This document shows positions 17,287-25,504 of a stretch of DNA of 64,000 nt, one piece after another. The notes under the pieces are model-generated. The model saw nothing but the letters and a program-made list of their open reading frames with translations. It was not told the DNA's origin and searched no databases. Source of the DNA: Sandaracinomonas limnophila (lineage in GTDB: Bacteria; Bacteroidota; Bacteroidia; Cytophagales; Spirosomataceae); NCBI RefSeq assembly GCF_004005965.1, contig NZ_SACY01000003.1, positions 434,001 through 498,000 of the forward strand, in the 5' to 3' direction. Both the position numbers and the translations under genes were made by a program. Positions within the stretch are counted from its first letter, which is position 1. Every line of letters begins with the position of its first letter.

Positions 17287-20200
17287 TAATTCAGTTTCTT
17301 GAAGAACTGTATGGAATCATTGTTTCGAGAAACTAAATATACTTTTTGATTCCCCAAAGTCATTTGTTTGATATCACGTACATCTCCTTCCATTAATAAT
17401 CCTGAACTTGTTGGAACCAATGGTCTAAAATCGCCTTTCCCGTTTCCTAATAAAATTAATCCGTAGAACCCATCATATCTAGCTTGATACATAGAGGCTC
17501 CATTGAAATTTCCACCGATGATCACGTCAAGTTTTCCATCTTTGTTTACATCTTCAGTTCGCAACACCATTATTTTAGAAACTTGTGCTAGGCTCGGGAG
17601 TGTCTTTTTTTCAAATTGAAATCCACCCTTATTTTCTAAATAAATGGATTCGAAGGTATTAACGAGTTTCTCTTGTGCTCCATCCAATTCATCTTCGTCA
17701 AAAATTTCATCAATTGATTTTCCTGCAAAAGATTTATAATTGGTATATTTTTTATTGATGATACTCGGAATTTGTTTACCCATTTCATCTTTACTGTTGA
17801 TTGGATAATAGTTTTTTCCTCTACTATATCCAATAATTTGTTCCGTATTTTGATTATTGTCTATATCCTTCAACCACATTTTTAGGGTTCCATTTTGTTC
17901 TTTCAACAATTTAGTATTAGTGCCTAAATTACCAACAACTAAATCTATATCTCCATCCTTATCAAAATCTCCAGCGGTAATTCCTGACCAAAACCCTATA
18001 AAGTCTTCTAATCCATTTTTAACTTTTTTCAATTTCCCTCGATCATTCTCAAATGTGGTAATAGGCATCCAATCCCCAATTATAGTCAAATCTTGATCTC
18101 CGTCTTTGTCTAAATCTTGCCAAATGGCTTCTGAAACCATACCAACTCGTCTCAAATCTGGTGCAAGTGCATCTGTTTTATCAGAAAATACACCTTTACC
18201 ATTGTTAATTAAAACATAGGATTGCGGTTCTGCCCCATAATGGTAGGCCACAACCCTTCCTGCTACAAATAAGTCGAGGTCTCCATCTTTGTCAATATCA
18301 ATAGGTCGTACGACTGATTTATTTTCCAACATTGAAGGCAATGCTTTCAGATTTCGAACAAAATTCCCTTTCCCATCATTTACATAAAGGCGATCATTTT
18401 GTTGCACCATATCACCAAAAAATTCATTTCCTCCCGATACAACATATAGATCTAAATCTTTATCCATATCAGCATCAAAAAATAAAGCATCTACATCTTC
18501 ATATAAAGAATCCACCTCAAAGGCTATTTGCCTATTTGGCACTAGCTTTCCAGCTTTTTGAATAAATAATTGTCCGGGCTGGTATTTAGCTCCAGCTACA
18601 AACAAATCTTCCAATCCGTCGCCATTTACATCACCAATAGCCATCTTTGGACCTTCAACAGACACTTTGAACGGCACCAAAGACTCTCGATTAAAATCAA
18701 AATAGGTATTTTCTTTATGTACATAATTCAATGCCACTTGAGGTGTAATTTCTTCAAAAATTGGCTTCGTTTGCGGAAATAACTGGATAGAATTTGCATC
18801 CAAATTGGCATTTTTTTGATCCAAAATTAAGGTGTTGTTAATTTTAGGATTCTTAATTATTTGAGCTTTTTGATTTTCCCAAATTACAATTAAGGAATCA
18901 ATTTGACTTTGTTGCCCTAAACCAAACACCAAAGAAGGCTCCACAGAACTTAAAAATCCACGAGTAGGCATCATTTGCAACAATTGCTGTCCTTCCTTAG
19001 ATTTTATGATCACCTTCGCTCCAATTCCAAAGGTATTTTGATCATTTCCCTTGAATTTAATTTTAAGGAAATTGTTATTTAACTCTTCGCGACTTTTATT
19101 TTTATAAATTCCTGCTGCTTCATTGATGTTATTCGTAATTAAATCTAAGTCGCCGTCATTATCTAAATCCGCATAGGAACTTCCATTCGAAAGATTTTTT
19201 TCATCAAATCCCCATAATATCGATTTATCTTCAAATTTTAATTCTTTGTTTCCCTTGAATAGGTAATTATGCACCTTCCCTTCAGGCATTAAATCAATGG
19301 CCTCTTTGTCTAATTTTTTAGAAGTAGGCAAGCCATAATGTAAAGAGTCTGAAATAACAAATTTCAGATAATCGAGATCATTGGGTCTTCTCAAAATACC
19401 ATTTGAAACAAAAATGTCTTTAATTCCATCTCCGTCATAATCTGCAAAAAGAGTACTCCACGACCAATCTGTTGCAGCAACTCCAGCAGAAGATCCAATA
19501 TCAGTAAACTTTTCACCTCCCATATTTAGTTGAAGGCAGTTTCTACTGTATTGATTGAAATAACCAAATTGTAACTTATATAAATAAATATCTAATGGAT
19601 CTTCTCCGACAGAAGATTTCTCCACAGTTTCATCCTCTGGATACATATCCAAAGTCATGATATCCTGATACCCATCGTTATTAATATCAGCCACATCATT
19701 TCCCATTGAGAAACGACTCAAATGTTTGAAGTGTTCTTTAATCCCTTCATGAAATGTTCCATCTTTTTGATTGATATAATAATAATCGTCTTCATGGAAA
19801 TCATTACTTACATAAATATCCTCCCAGCCATCGCCATTAATATCTGCAACCGAAATACCTAAGCCATATCCCATAGCAGCTTGGTAAATACCCGATTCTT
19901 TGGAAACATCCTTAAACTTTCCTTTATCATTCCTGAACAAATAATCACCCGCCTCATTATCTTTCAACATTCTGGTGTTTACACGATCGTATGAACGAGT
20001 ATTATGTGTTGCATGATTCAATAAATAACAATCTAAGTCACCATCTTTGTCATAATCAAAAAAGGCAGCTTGCGTAGAAAATCCTGTAAAATCAAGTCCA
20101 TAATCTGCTGCTTTTTCGGTAAAAGTCAGGTCCCCATTGTTAATATACAATTCATTTGAACCTTCTAATCCTTTAAAGTTACCTACCGCAGAAACATAAA

Positions 20201-20585
20201 TATCTAACAAACCATCTGCATTTATATCAGCCATGGTAACGCCAGTTTTCCAATCTGAAAAACCTTCTATCCCCGCCTTTACAGAAATATCTTCAAACTG
20301 AAAATTTCCCTTATTAAGATACAATTTGTTTTTACCTTGGTTGGAAACAAAGAAAATATCCACAAGGCCATCGTTATTGATATCACCTGTACTTACACCT
20401 CCTCCATTATAAAAATAGAGATAATCCAAAATATTAAAATTGGGGGTTTCTGTTAATTGATTTGCAAAATCAATATGGGTCTGACTTGCAGCCATTTTTT
20501 CAAATAGCTGTATATTTTTTTGCTTAGAACAAGCACTTACTAATATGATTAAAGATAAAAAAATTACGCTTTTAAACACTTTCAT
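17286..20585 (-). CDS. Giant FG-GAP/VCBS-ASPIC/UnbV lipoprotein, paralogue 1
   Basis: A 1099-residue lipoprotein (lipobox LVSAC, Cys19). Two runs of VCBS/FG-GAP propeller repeats flank an ASPIC/UnbV domain at about 500-590 (GIGAKVII, RGFLSSVEPSLVFGLG). About thirteen DxDxDG-type loops are visible, such as DINNDGLVD, DYDKDGDLD and DIDKDGDLD, which bind calcium in this family. It is closely related in layout to the genes at 20598 and 49377. It is 12 nt after its upstream paralogue and overlaps the next gene by 1 nt. Its placement after a SusCD pair suggests a surface protein that works with the transporter, perhaps as ligand binder; no catalytic motif is seen. Confidence 0.85.
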   Translation of the reverse strand: MKVFKSVIFLSLIILVSACSKQKNIQLFEKMAASQTHIDFANQLTETPNFNILDYLYFYNGGGVSTGDINNDGLVDIFFVSNQGKNKLYLNKGNFQFEDISVKAGIEGFSDWKTGVTMADINADGLLDIYVSAVGNFKGLEGSNELYINNGDLTFTEKAADYGLDFTGFSTQAAFFDYDKDGDLDCYLLNHATHNTRSYDRVNTRMLKDNEAGDYLFRNDKGKFKDVSKESGIYQAAMGYGLGISVADINGDGWEDIYVSNDFHEDDYYYINQKDGTFHEGIKEHFKHLSRFSMGNDVADINNDGYQDIMTLDMYPEDETVEKSSVGEDPLDIYLYKLQFGYFNQYSRNCLQLNMGGEKFTDIGSSAGVAATDWSWSTLFADYDGDGIKDIFVSNGILRRPNDLDYLKFVISDSLHYGLPTSKKLDKEAIDLMPEGKVHNYLFKGNKELKFEDKSILWGFDEKNLSNGSSYADLDNDGDLDLITNNINEAAGIYKNKSREELNNNFLKIKFKGNDQNTFGIGAKVIIKSKEGQQLLQMMPTRGFLSSVEPSLVFGLGQQSQIDSLIVIWENQKAQIIKNPKINNTLILDQKNANLDANSIQLFPQTKPIFEEITPQVALNYVHKENTYFDFNRESLVPFKVSVEGPKMAIGDVNGDGLEDLFVAGAKYQPGQLFIQKAGKLVPNRQIAFEVDSLYEDVDALFFDADMDKDLDLYVVSGGNEFFGDMVQQNDRLYVNDGKGNFVRNLKALPSMLENKSVVRPIDIDKDGDLDLFVAGRVVAYHYGAEPQSYVLINNGKGVFSDKTDALAPDLRRVGMVSEAIWQDLDKDGDQDLTIIGDWMPITTFENDRGKLKKVKNGLEDFIGFWSGITAGDFDKDGDIDLVVGNLGTNTKLLKEQNGTLKMWLKDIDNNQNTEQIIGYSRGKNYYPINSKDEMGKQIPSIINKKYTNYKSFAGKSIDEIFDEDELDGAQEKLVNTFESIYLENKGGFQFEKKTLPSLAQVSKIMVLRTEDVNKDGKLDVIIGGNFNGASMYQARYDGFYGLILLGNGKGDFRPLVPTSSGLLMEGDVRDIKQMTLGNQKVYLVSRNNDSIQFFKKLN

Positions 20586-20597
20586 TTCCTTCGAAAC

Positions 20598-23500
20598 TTA
20601 TTTTTTCAATTTAATTACTTGGGCATTCTCATTATTTTTGGCAACAATTATTTCTTTGCCTTTTGCAGTTTTGAAAATTTTCATGGCCCTTGCTTGACCA
20701 TTGATTCTTAAACCAATAGTGGAATTTGAAATCGACTTGAATTGATTTTTACCCAGTCCTTTTAAAAACAATCCATAGGTTCCATCAAAGCGTCCCCATT
20801 CTGGTAGTGAATCAAAGAAATTACCTGCTAATAAAATATCTTGAACCTTATCTCCATCAAAATCCTGCACAACAATGGCATTCATTGGGGCAAATTGCGC
20901 CTCAGTTGGCAGGACTTGAGATGTAAATTTCATTTTCCCTTGGTTTACATATAAAACCGTTTGCAAGGTTTTCACCTCTCTAATTTCAGCCCCTTCCCTT
21001 TGGTCTTCAGTAAATAATTCTTCAACAGTTTTCTTTGCATAATCTTTATACTTGATAAACTTTTTCTTAATGCTTGGCACAGCACGTTGAAGTTCACCTT
21101 TCAAAACCATTGGATAAGTATTACCATCTTCCGTATAACAAGAAATAATTTGCTCTACAATTCCATTTTGGTCCAAATCTTTGGCTAATAATTGAGCAGG
21201 ATGTTCATTTGAAACTTGTAATTTACAATTTTCGCCTTGATTGCCCGCAACAAAATCTAAATCTCCATCTTGGTCTATATCGGCAACTTCAATGGTTTTC
21301 CAAAGTCCTTCAGAACCTTCTAAAGGCTGCACATCAAAAGTTCTTCCGCGTTTATTTTCAAGTACTAAAATCGGACCCCAATCTTGAGCAATCAATAAAT
21401 CCAAATAACCATCTCCATTTACATCTGCAAATTGCGTATCGGTAACCATGCCAATTTTTGCCAAATCTGGAATATAGCGTTTGGGTAAATTTTTGAAACC
21501 CCCATGACCATCATTAACTAATAAATTATGGGAAGGAGTCATTCCATATTTTCCAGAAATCATGCGAGAGGCCACAAATAAATCCACATCTCCATCTTTG
21601 TCAAAATCGCCCGCAGATACACTTGCACCATTTTCATATAATTGCGGCAAATTTAAAGATCTGGAGAATTTTCCTTTGCCATCATTGATATACAATAAAT
21701 CATGTAATTCAGAAGCATTTTCAATAAATTCATTACTTCCAGTTACTACATATAGGTCTAAATCCTTATCACCATCTGCATCAAAAAATACGGCATCAGT
21801 ATTTTCAGTTGTTTTATCCAAAGAAAAATCTGCTTGTTTAGATTCCATAAACATACCAGCCTTAGATTGTACAAATAACTTTTTATCTTGTCCAGCGGCA
21901 CCCCCTAAATATACATCGTCCAATCCATCCCCATTTACATCACCAGTGGCCAATGCAGGGCCTTGTGTTGATAATTTTTGTTTAATTAAAATATCTCGGT
22001 CAAAATCTGTAAATGGACTTTCTACATGCTTATAATCTAAAACTTTCGAATCATCAACAAATAATAAATCTGTTTTGGGTAAAGTTTTTTTCCAAACTAA
22101 GGTAGCATTTTTGATGTCTAATGTAAGATTGGAATTTATTTTTGGCTTTTGAATAATCTGCATTTTATCATTCGGCCAAATCACTTGTAAAGAATCTATT
22201 TTAGGTAAATTACCTAAACCAAACACCATTTTCAAATCACAACTAGATTGAAATCCACGATTTGGCATTTGCTGTAAATATTTCAATTGTCCATTGGAAT
22301 ATAAAGTCACTTTTGCTCCAATTCCGTTTAAATTTTTCCCTTCTCCCTTTAAACTAACAGTCAAATAATGATTATTCAATTTTTCGGTAGTTTTGTTTTT
22401 AAAAACCGACAATGGAGAATTAACATTATTTACAATTAAATCCAAGTCACCATCATTGTCCAAATCTCCATAAGCAGAACCATTAGAAAACCCAGGACCC
22501 TTCAAACCCCAATCCTCCACAACATTTTTAAATTTCAAATTACCTTGATTTTTAAAAGCATAATTTGGAATTGGAACAGATGATATTTTATCAACAAATT
22601 CTTTGTAATCAAATTTCTTACCATTTAACATTTGTTGCATGTTGCTTCGATCTGCTAAGAAATCCACAAAATCCTGATCAGTCAAATCTTTAGCAATTCC
22701 ATTAGCAACAAAAATATCTTTTGAACCATCATTGTCCATATCAAATATCAATGCACCCCAACTCCAGTCTGTTGCATGCACACCCGAAAACTGGCCAATT
22801 TCACTAAAAGTATCATCTCCATTGTTCAAATGAAGATTATTACGCATATATTGATGCCAAAAACCACGTTCTTCTTTTAATTTGACAAGGTTATGTCCTT
22901 CAAAAATAGAAGTAGTTTTAAGGCGGTAATCATCACCAGGTAACATATCTGTAACGAAAATGTCTAGTTTTCCATCATCGTTTATATCAGCGATATCAGC
23001 TCCCATAGAACTTAAAGATATATGTGGCATTTGATTCACCAAATCTTCTTTAAAGGTTCCATTTTTTTGGTTGATATATAAATAATCTCTTTCATAAAAA
23101 TCATTGGAAATGTAAATATCCGGCCAATTGTCATTGTTTACATCACCAATGGTTATTCCCAATCCGAATCCGATTAGGCTACCATAAATCCCTGCACTTT
23201 CCGAAACATCAGTAAATTTCAAATGTGTTGCATCGGGGCTATCATTTCTAAATAATTTATCCCCACCAAGCGCATCACGCGTTTCACGGAGATTCATATA
23301 TCCCAATTTATCAATAGGCGTAAAGCTATTGTTTAATAAATACATGTCTAAATCACCATCTCGATCATAATCAAAAAAGGCCGCATGTGTAGAAAATCCA
23401 CCATCTGCCAGACCTGATTCTTTAGCTACTTCCTTAAATTGAGGAATACCATTTTTAAGACCAGTATTTATGTATAATTGATTTCCTCTTTCATCTCGTG

Positions 23501-23900
23501 AACCTGAATTACACACATAAATATCCATGTTTCCATCCCCATTCACATCTGCAAAAGTCACTCCGGTAGACCAAAATTTCTTCCCAACAATACCTGCCTC
23601 TTTTGTAATATCTTGAAATTTAAAATCCCCCTTATTTAGGTATAATTTATTGTCTTCAAAATTTGAAGTCACAAAAACATCTGCTAAACCATCTTGATTA
23701 ATATCACCAATTGCAACCCCGCCGCCATTATAGAAATTGCGGTAATTAAAAATATTAAATTCTTTTTTTTCTAAACTTCGGTTAACGAAATCAATTCCTG
23801 TTTGATCGGCAGAAATTTCTTCAAAAAGTGTGTCCTTTTTTGAATCGCAAGAGAAGGTAAAAACCAATAAGACAGCAAAAACAGAAAACTGTAACTTCAT
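20598..23900 (-). CDS. Giant FG-GAP/VCBS-ASPIC/UnbV lipoprotein, paralogue 2
   Basis: The frame is open to 23957, but the true start is the ATG at 23900: it opens a signal sequence with lipobox FTFSC (Cys18) and lies 15 nt after a TAnnTTTG -7 element. The mature protein has about fourteen calcium-type loops (DINQDGLAD, DYDRDGDLD, DLDNDGDLD and others) in two propeller sections flanking an ASPIC/UnbV domain (GIGAKVTLYS, NRGFQSSCDLKMVFGLG). It is first of the five-gene unit that ends with DUF4249, just downstream of the susD terminator. The function is inferred only from context: a surface partner of the SusCD transporter. Confidence 0.85.
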   Translation of the reverse strand: MKLQFSVFAVLLVFTFSCDSKKDTLFEEISADQTGIDFVNRSLEKKEFNIFNYRNFYNGGGVAIGDINQDGLADVFVTSNFEDNKLYLNKGDFKFQDITKEAGIVGKKFWSTGVTFADVNGDGNMDIYVCNSGSRDERGNQLYINTGLKNGIPQFKEVAKESGLADGGFSTHAAFFDYDRDGDLDMYLLNNSFTPIDKLGYMNLRETRDALGGDKLFRNDSPDATHLKFTDVSESAGIYGSLIGFGLGITIGDVNNDNWPDIYISNDFYERDYLYINQKNGTFKEDLVNQMPHISLSSMGADIADINDDGKLDIFVTDMLPGDDYRLKTTSIFEGHNLVKLKEERGFWHQYMRNNLHLNNGDDTFSEIGQFSGVHATDWSWGALIFDMDNDGSKDIFVANGIAKDLTDQDFVDFLADRSNMQQMLNGKKFDYKEFVDKISSVPIPNYAFKNQGNLKFKNVVEDWGLKGPGFSNGSAYGDLDNDGDLDLIVNNVNSPLSVFKNKTTEKLNNHYLTVSLKGEGKNLNGIGAKVTLYSNGQLKYLQQMPNRGFQSSCDLKMVFGLGNLPKIDSLQVIWPNDKMQIIQKPKINSNLTLDIKNATLVWKKTLPKTDLLFVDDSKVLDYKHVESPFTDFDRDILIKQKLSTQGPALATGDVNGDGLDDVYLGGAAGQDKKLFVQSKAGMFMESKQADFSLDKTTENTDAVFFDADGDKDLDLYVVTGSNEFIENASELHDLLYINDGKGKFSRSLNLPQLYENGASVSAGDFDKDGDVDLFVASRMISGKYGMTPSHNLLVNDGHGGFKNLPKRYIPDLAKIGMVTDTQFADVNGDGYLDLLIAQDWGPILVLENKRGRTFDVQPLEGSEGLWKTIEVADIDQDGDLDFVAGNQGENCKLQVSNEHPAQLLAKDLDQNGIVEQIISCYTEDGNTYPMVLKGELQRAVPSIKKKFIKYKDYAKKTVEELFTEDQREGAEIREVKTLQTVLYVNQGKMKFTSQVLPTEAQFAPMNAIVVQDFDGDKVQDILLAGNFFDSLPEWGRFDGTYGLFLKGLGKNQFKSISNSTIGLRINGQARAMKIFKTAKGKEIIVAKNNENAQVIKLKK

Positions 23901-23914
23901 TACTCTTTTTTTTA

Positions 23915-23922
23915 CAAATTTA
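23915..23922 (-). promoter_or_regulatory. Candidate -7 promoter element of the VCBS operon
   Basis: On the minus strand the bases read TAAATTTG, an exact TAnnTTTG match, 15 nt upstream of the ATG at 23900 and just past the susD terminator. This suggests the VCBS-TonB-DUF4249 unit has its own start with a very short leader. Confidence 0.5.
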
Positions 23923-23938
23923 AACGCTTGACGTAGAT

Positions 23939-23969
23939 AAAAAAAGGGCAGAACCAAATGATTCTGCCC
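23939..23969 (-). terminator. Intrinsic terminator after susD (locus 1)
   Basis: On the minus strand GGGCAGAA and TTCTGCCC form an 8-bp stem with an 8-nt loop, followed by seven T. It lies 21 nt after the susD stop. Confidence 0.85.
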
Positions 23970-23989
23970 TAAATTTTATTGAATTCAGA

Positions 23990-25459
23990 TTAATAACCTG
24001 GGTTTTGCTTCAATAATGGGTTAGCATCGATACGAGGCTGTGGAATTGGGAACAATTCACGTGTTTTGTCTAACTTCTTCATGAACTTACGCTCTAAAGA
24101 GAAAGTACCAAAACGAATCATATCGTTACGTCTCCATCCTTCCCAAGCAAACTCACGACCTCTTTCTGCTAAAATATCAGCAGCAGTTAAAGAAGTCAAT
24201 GCGTCAACACCTGAACGAAGACGGATTTTGTTCACATCAGCTAAAGCTTCAGCAGTTTTTCCTAAACGGAACGCTGCTTCAGCACGCATCATGATTGCGT
24301 CAGCTAAACGGAATACTACGTAGTCATTAGACTGGTCACCGTTCGGGTTGTTGCGTTGTACTTCGTATTTCTGAGAACGGATACCAGCAACTTGATATTC
24401 TGGATCTGCATCAGTCATTTGATCTTTTTGGAAATCAGCTACGAACGCTAATGGAGCACCTTTTGCATCTTTCAATGCAGCACCAGAAGCAGCATATTGC
24501 TGACCTTTGATCCACATTGCTTGACGTAAGTCTTTTGCTTCAAAAGAGTTATAGAAGTCTGCTAAAGTACAGAATCCATTCCAAGGAGAGTTACTCAAAC
24601 CATAAGTTGTAGCATTTGCATAGTGCAAAGTTCTCATTTGGAAGTTCATACCACCTGCTTTGAAGCTATCGAAAGGAATAGTCCAAATGTTCTCAGATGA
24701 TCCTTGGTTTTGAACAATAAAGTTCGCAACTGTAGAAGAAGCTAAAGAATAAGCATTAGGAGAGTTGATAACTGCATTAGCAGCATCATAAGCACCTTGC
24801 CAATCAGCAGAACCTGAATAAACAGCAGCATTCAACTTCAATTTAGCTAACAACATTAAAGCGGCGTCTTTAGTCATACGGCTATAAGCCTTACCAGTAA
24901 CTAAGTTTGGAATTGCAGACTCTAATTCAGTTTTGATGAAGGTATAAACCTCAGAACGAGATTTAGTTCCACCAACTGAAGCATTATCAGTAACGATAGG
25001 TACGTTACCAAAAGCGTCGATTGCCATGAAATAATAGAACGCTCTTACAGCACGTAACTCATCAACAGCTTTTTGATTAGACTTAACTACAGGAATCAAT
25101 TGGTTGATTTGAGAAATGTTACCGAAGATAAAACCCCACATACCATTGATTGGACCGTGTTGCGGAGTCCAAGTGTGGCGAGAATATGCCAACCAGTCAC
25201 CACCATCATACCAGTCACCACCACGAGTAGGAACGATCAATTCATCTGAAGTAGCTTCACTTGGATTGAACCAATCCCAAGTAATACCTCTTAAACCAGA
25301 GTAAGCAGGTCCAAGGGCAGCAGCAATTTGAGCATCTGTTTTCAAGAATTGATCCGCAGGAATCGCATCGTAAACTGGCTCAGTTAAATCTGTACACGAT
25401 TGTAATGCTAACGAAGCGATAACACCCACCGAAAGTACTTTATATATGTATTTTTTCAT
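23990..25459 (-). CDS. SusD/RagB-family nutrient-binding lipoprotein (locus 1)
   Basis: A 489-residue lipoprotein with lipobox LALQSC (Cys22). The SusD fold is indicated by the helical TPR-like region (AVRAFYYFMAIDAFGNVPIVTD), the conserved MRAEAAFRLGKTAEALADVNKIRLRSG segment and the C-terminal RELFPIPQPRID...NPGY ending. It caps the SusC barrel and binds the ligand at the surface. It lies 45 nt after susC. Codon use is restricted, as in highly expressed genes, unlike the VCBS genes downstream. No glycoside hydrolase is nearby, so the ligand need not be a glycan. Confidence 0.92.
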   Translation of the reverse strand: MKKYIYKVLSVGVIASLALQSCTDLTEPVYDAIPADQFLKTDAQIAAALGPAYSGLRGITWDWFNPSEATSDELIVPTRGGDWYDGGDWLAYSRHTWTPQHGPINGMWGFIFGNISQINQLIPVVKSNQKAVDELRAVRAFYYFMAIDAFGNVPIVTDNASVGGTKSRSEVYTFIKTELESAIPNLVTGKAYSRMTKDAALMLLAKLKLNAAVYSGSADWQGAYDAANAVINSPNAYSLASSTVANFIVQNQGSSENIWTIPFDSFKAGGMNFQMRTLHYANATTYGLSNSPWNGFCTLADFYNSFEAKDLRQAMWIKGQQYAASGAALKDAKGAPLAFVADFQKDQMTDADPEYQVAGIRSQKYEVQRNNPNGDQSNDYVVFRLADAIMMRAEAAFRLGKTAEALADVNKIRLRSGVDALTSLTAADILAERGREFAWEGWRRNDMIRFGTFSLERKFMKKLDKTRELFPIPQPRIDANPLLKQNPGY

Positions 25460-25504
25460 TTTAACTAATTTTTGATTTTCGATTATAAAATAATTGAGTG
25501 ATTG

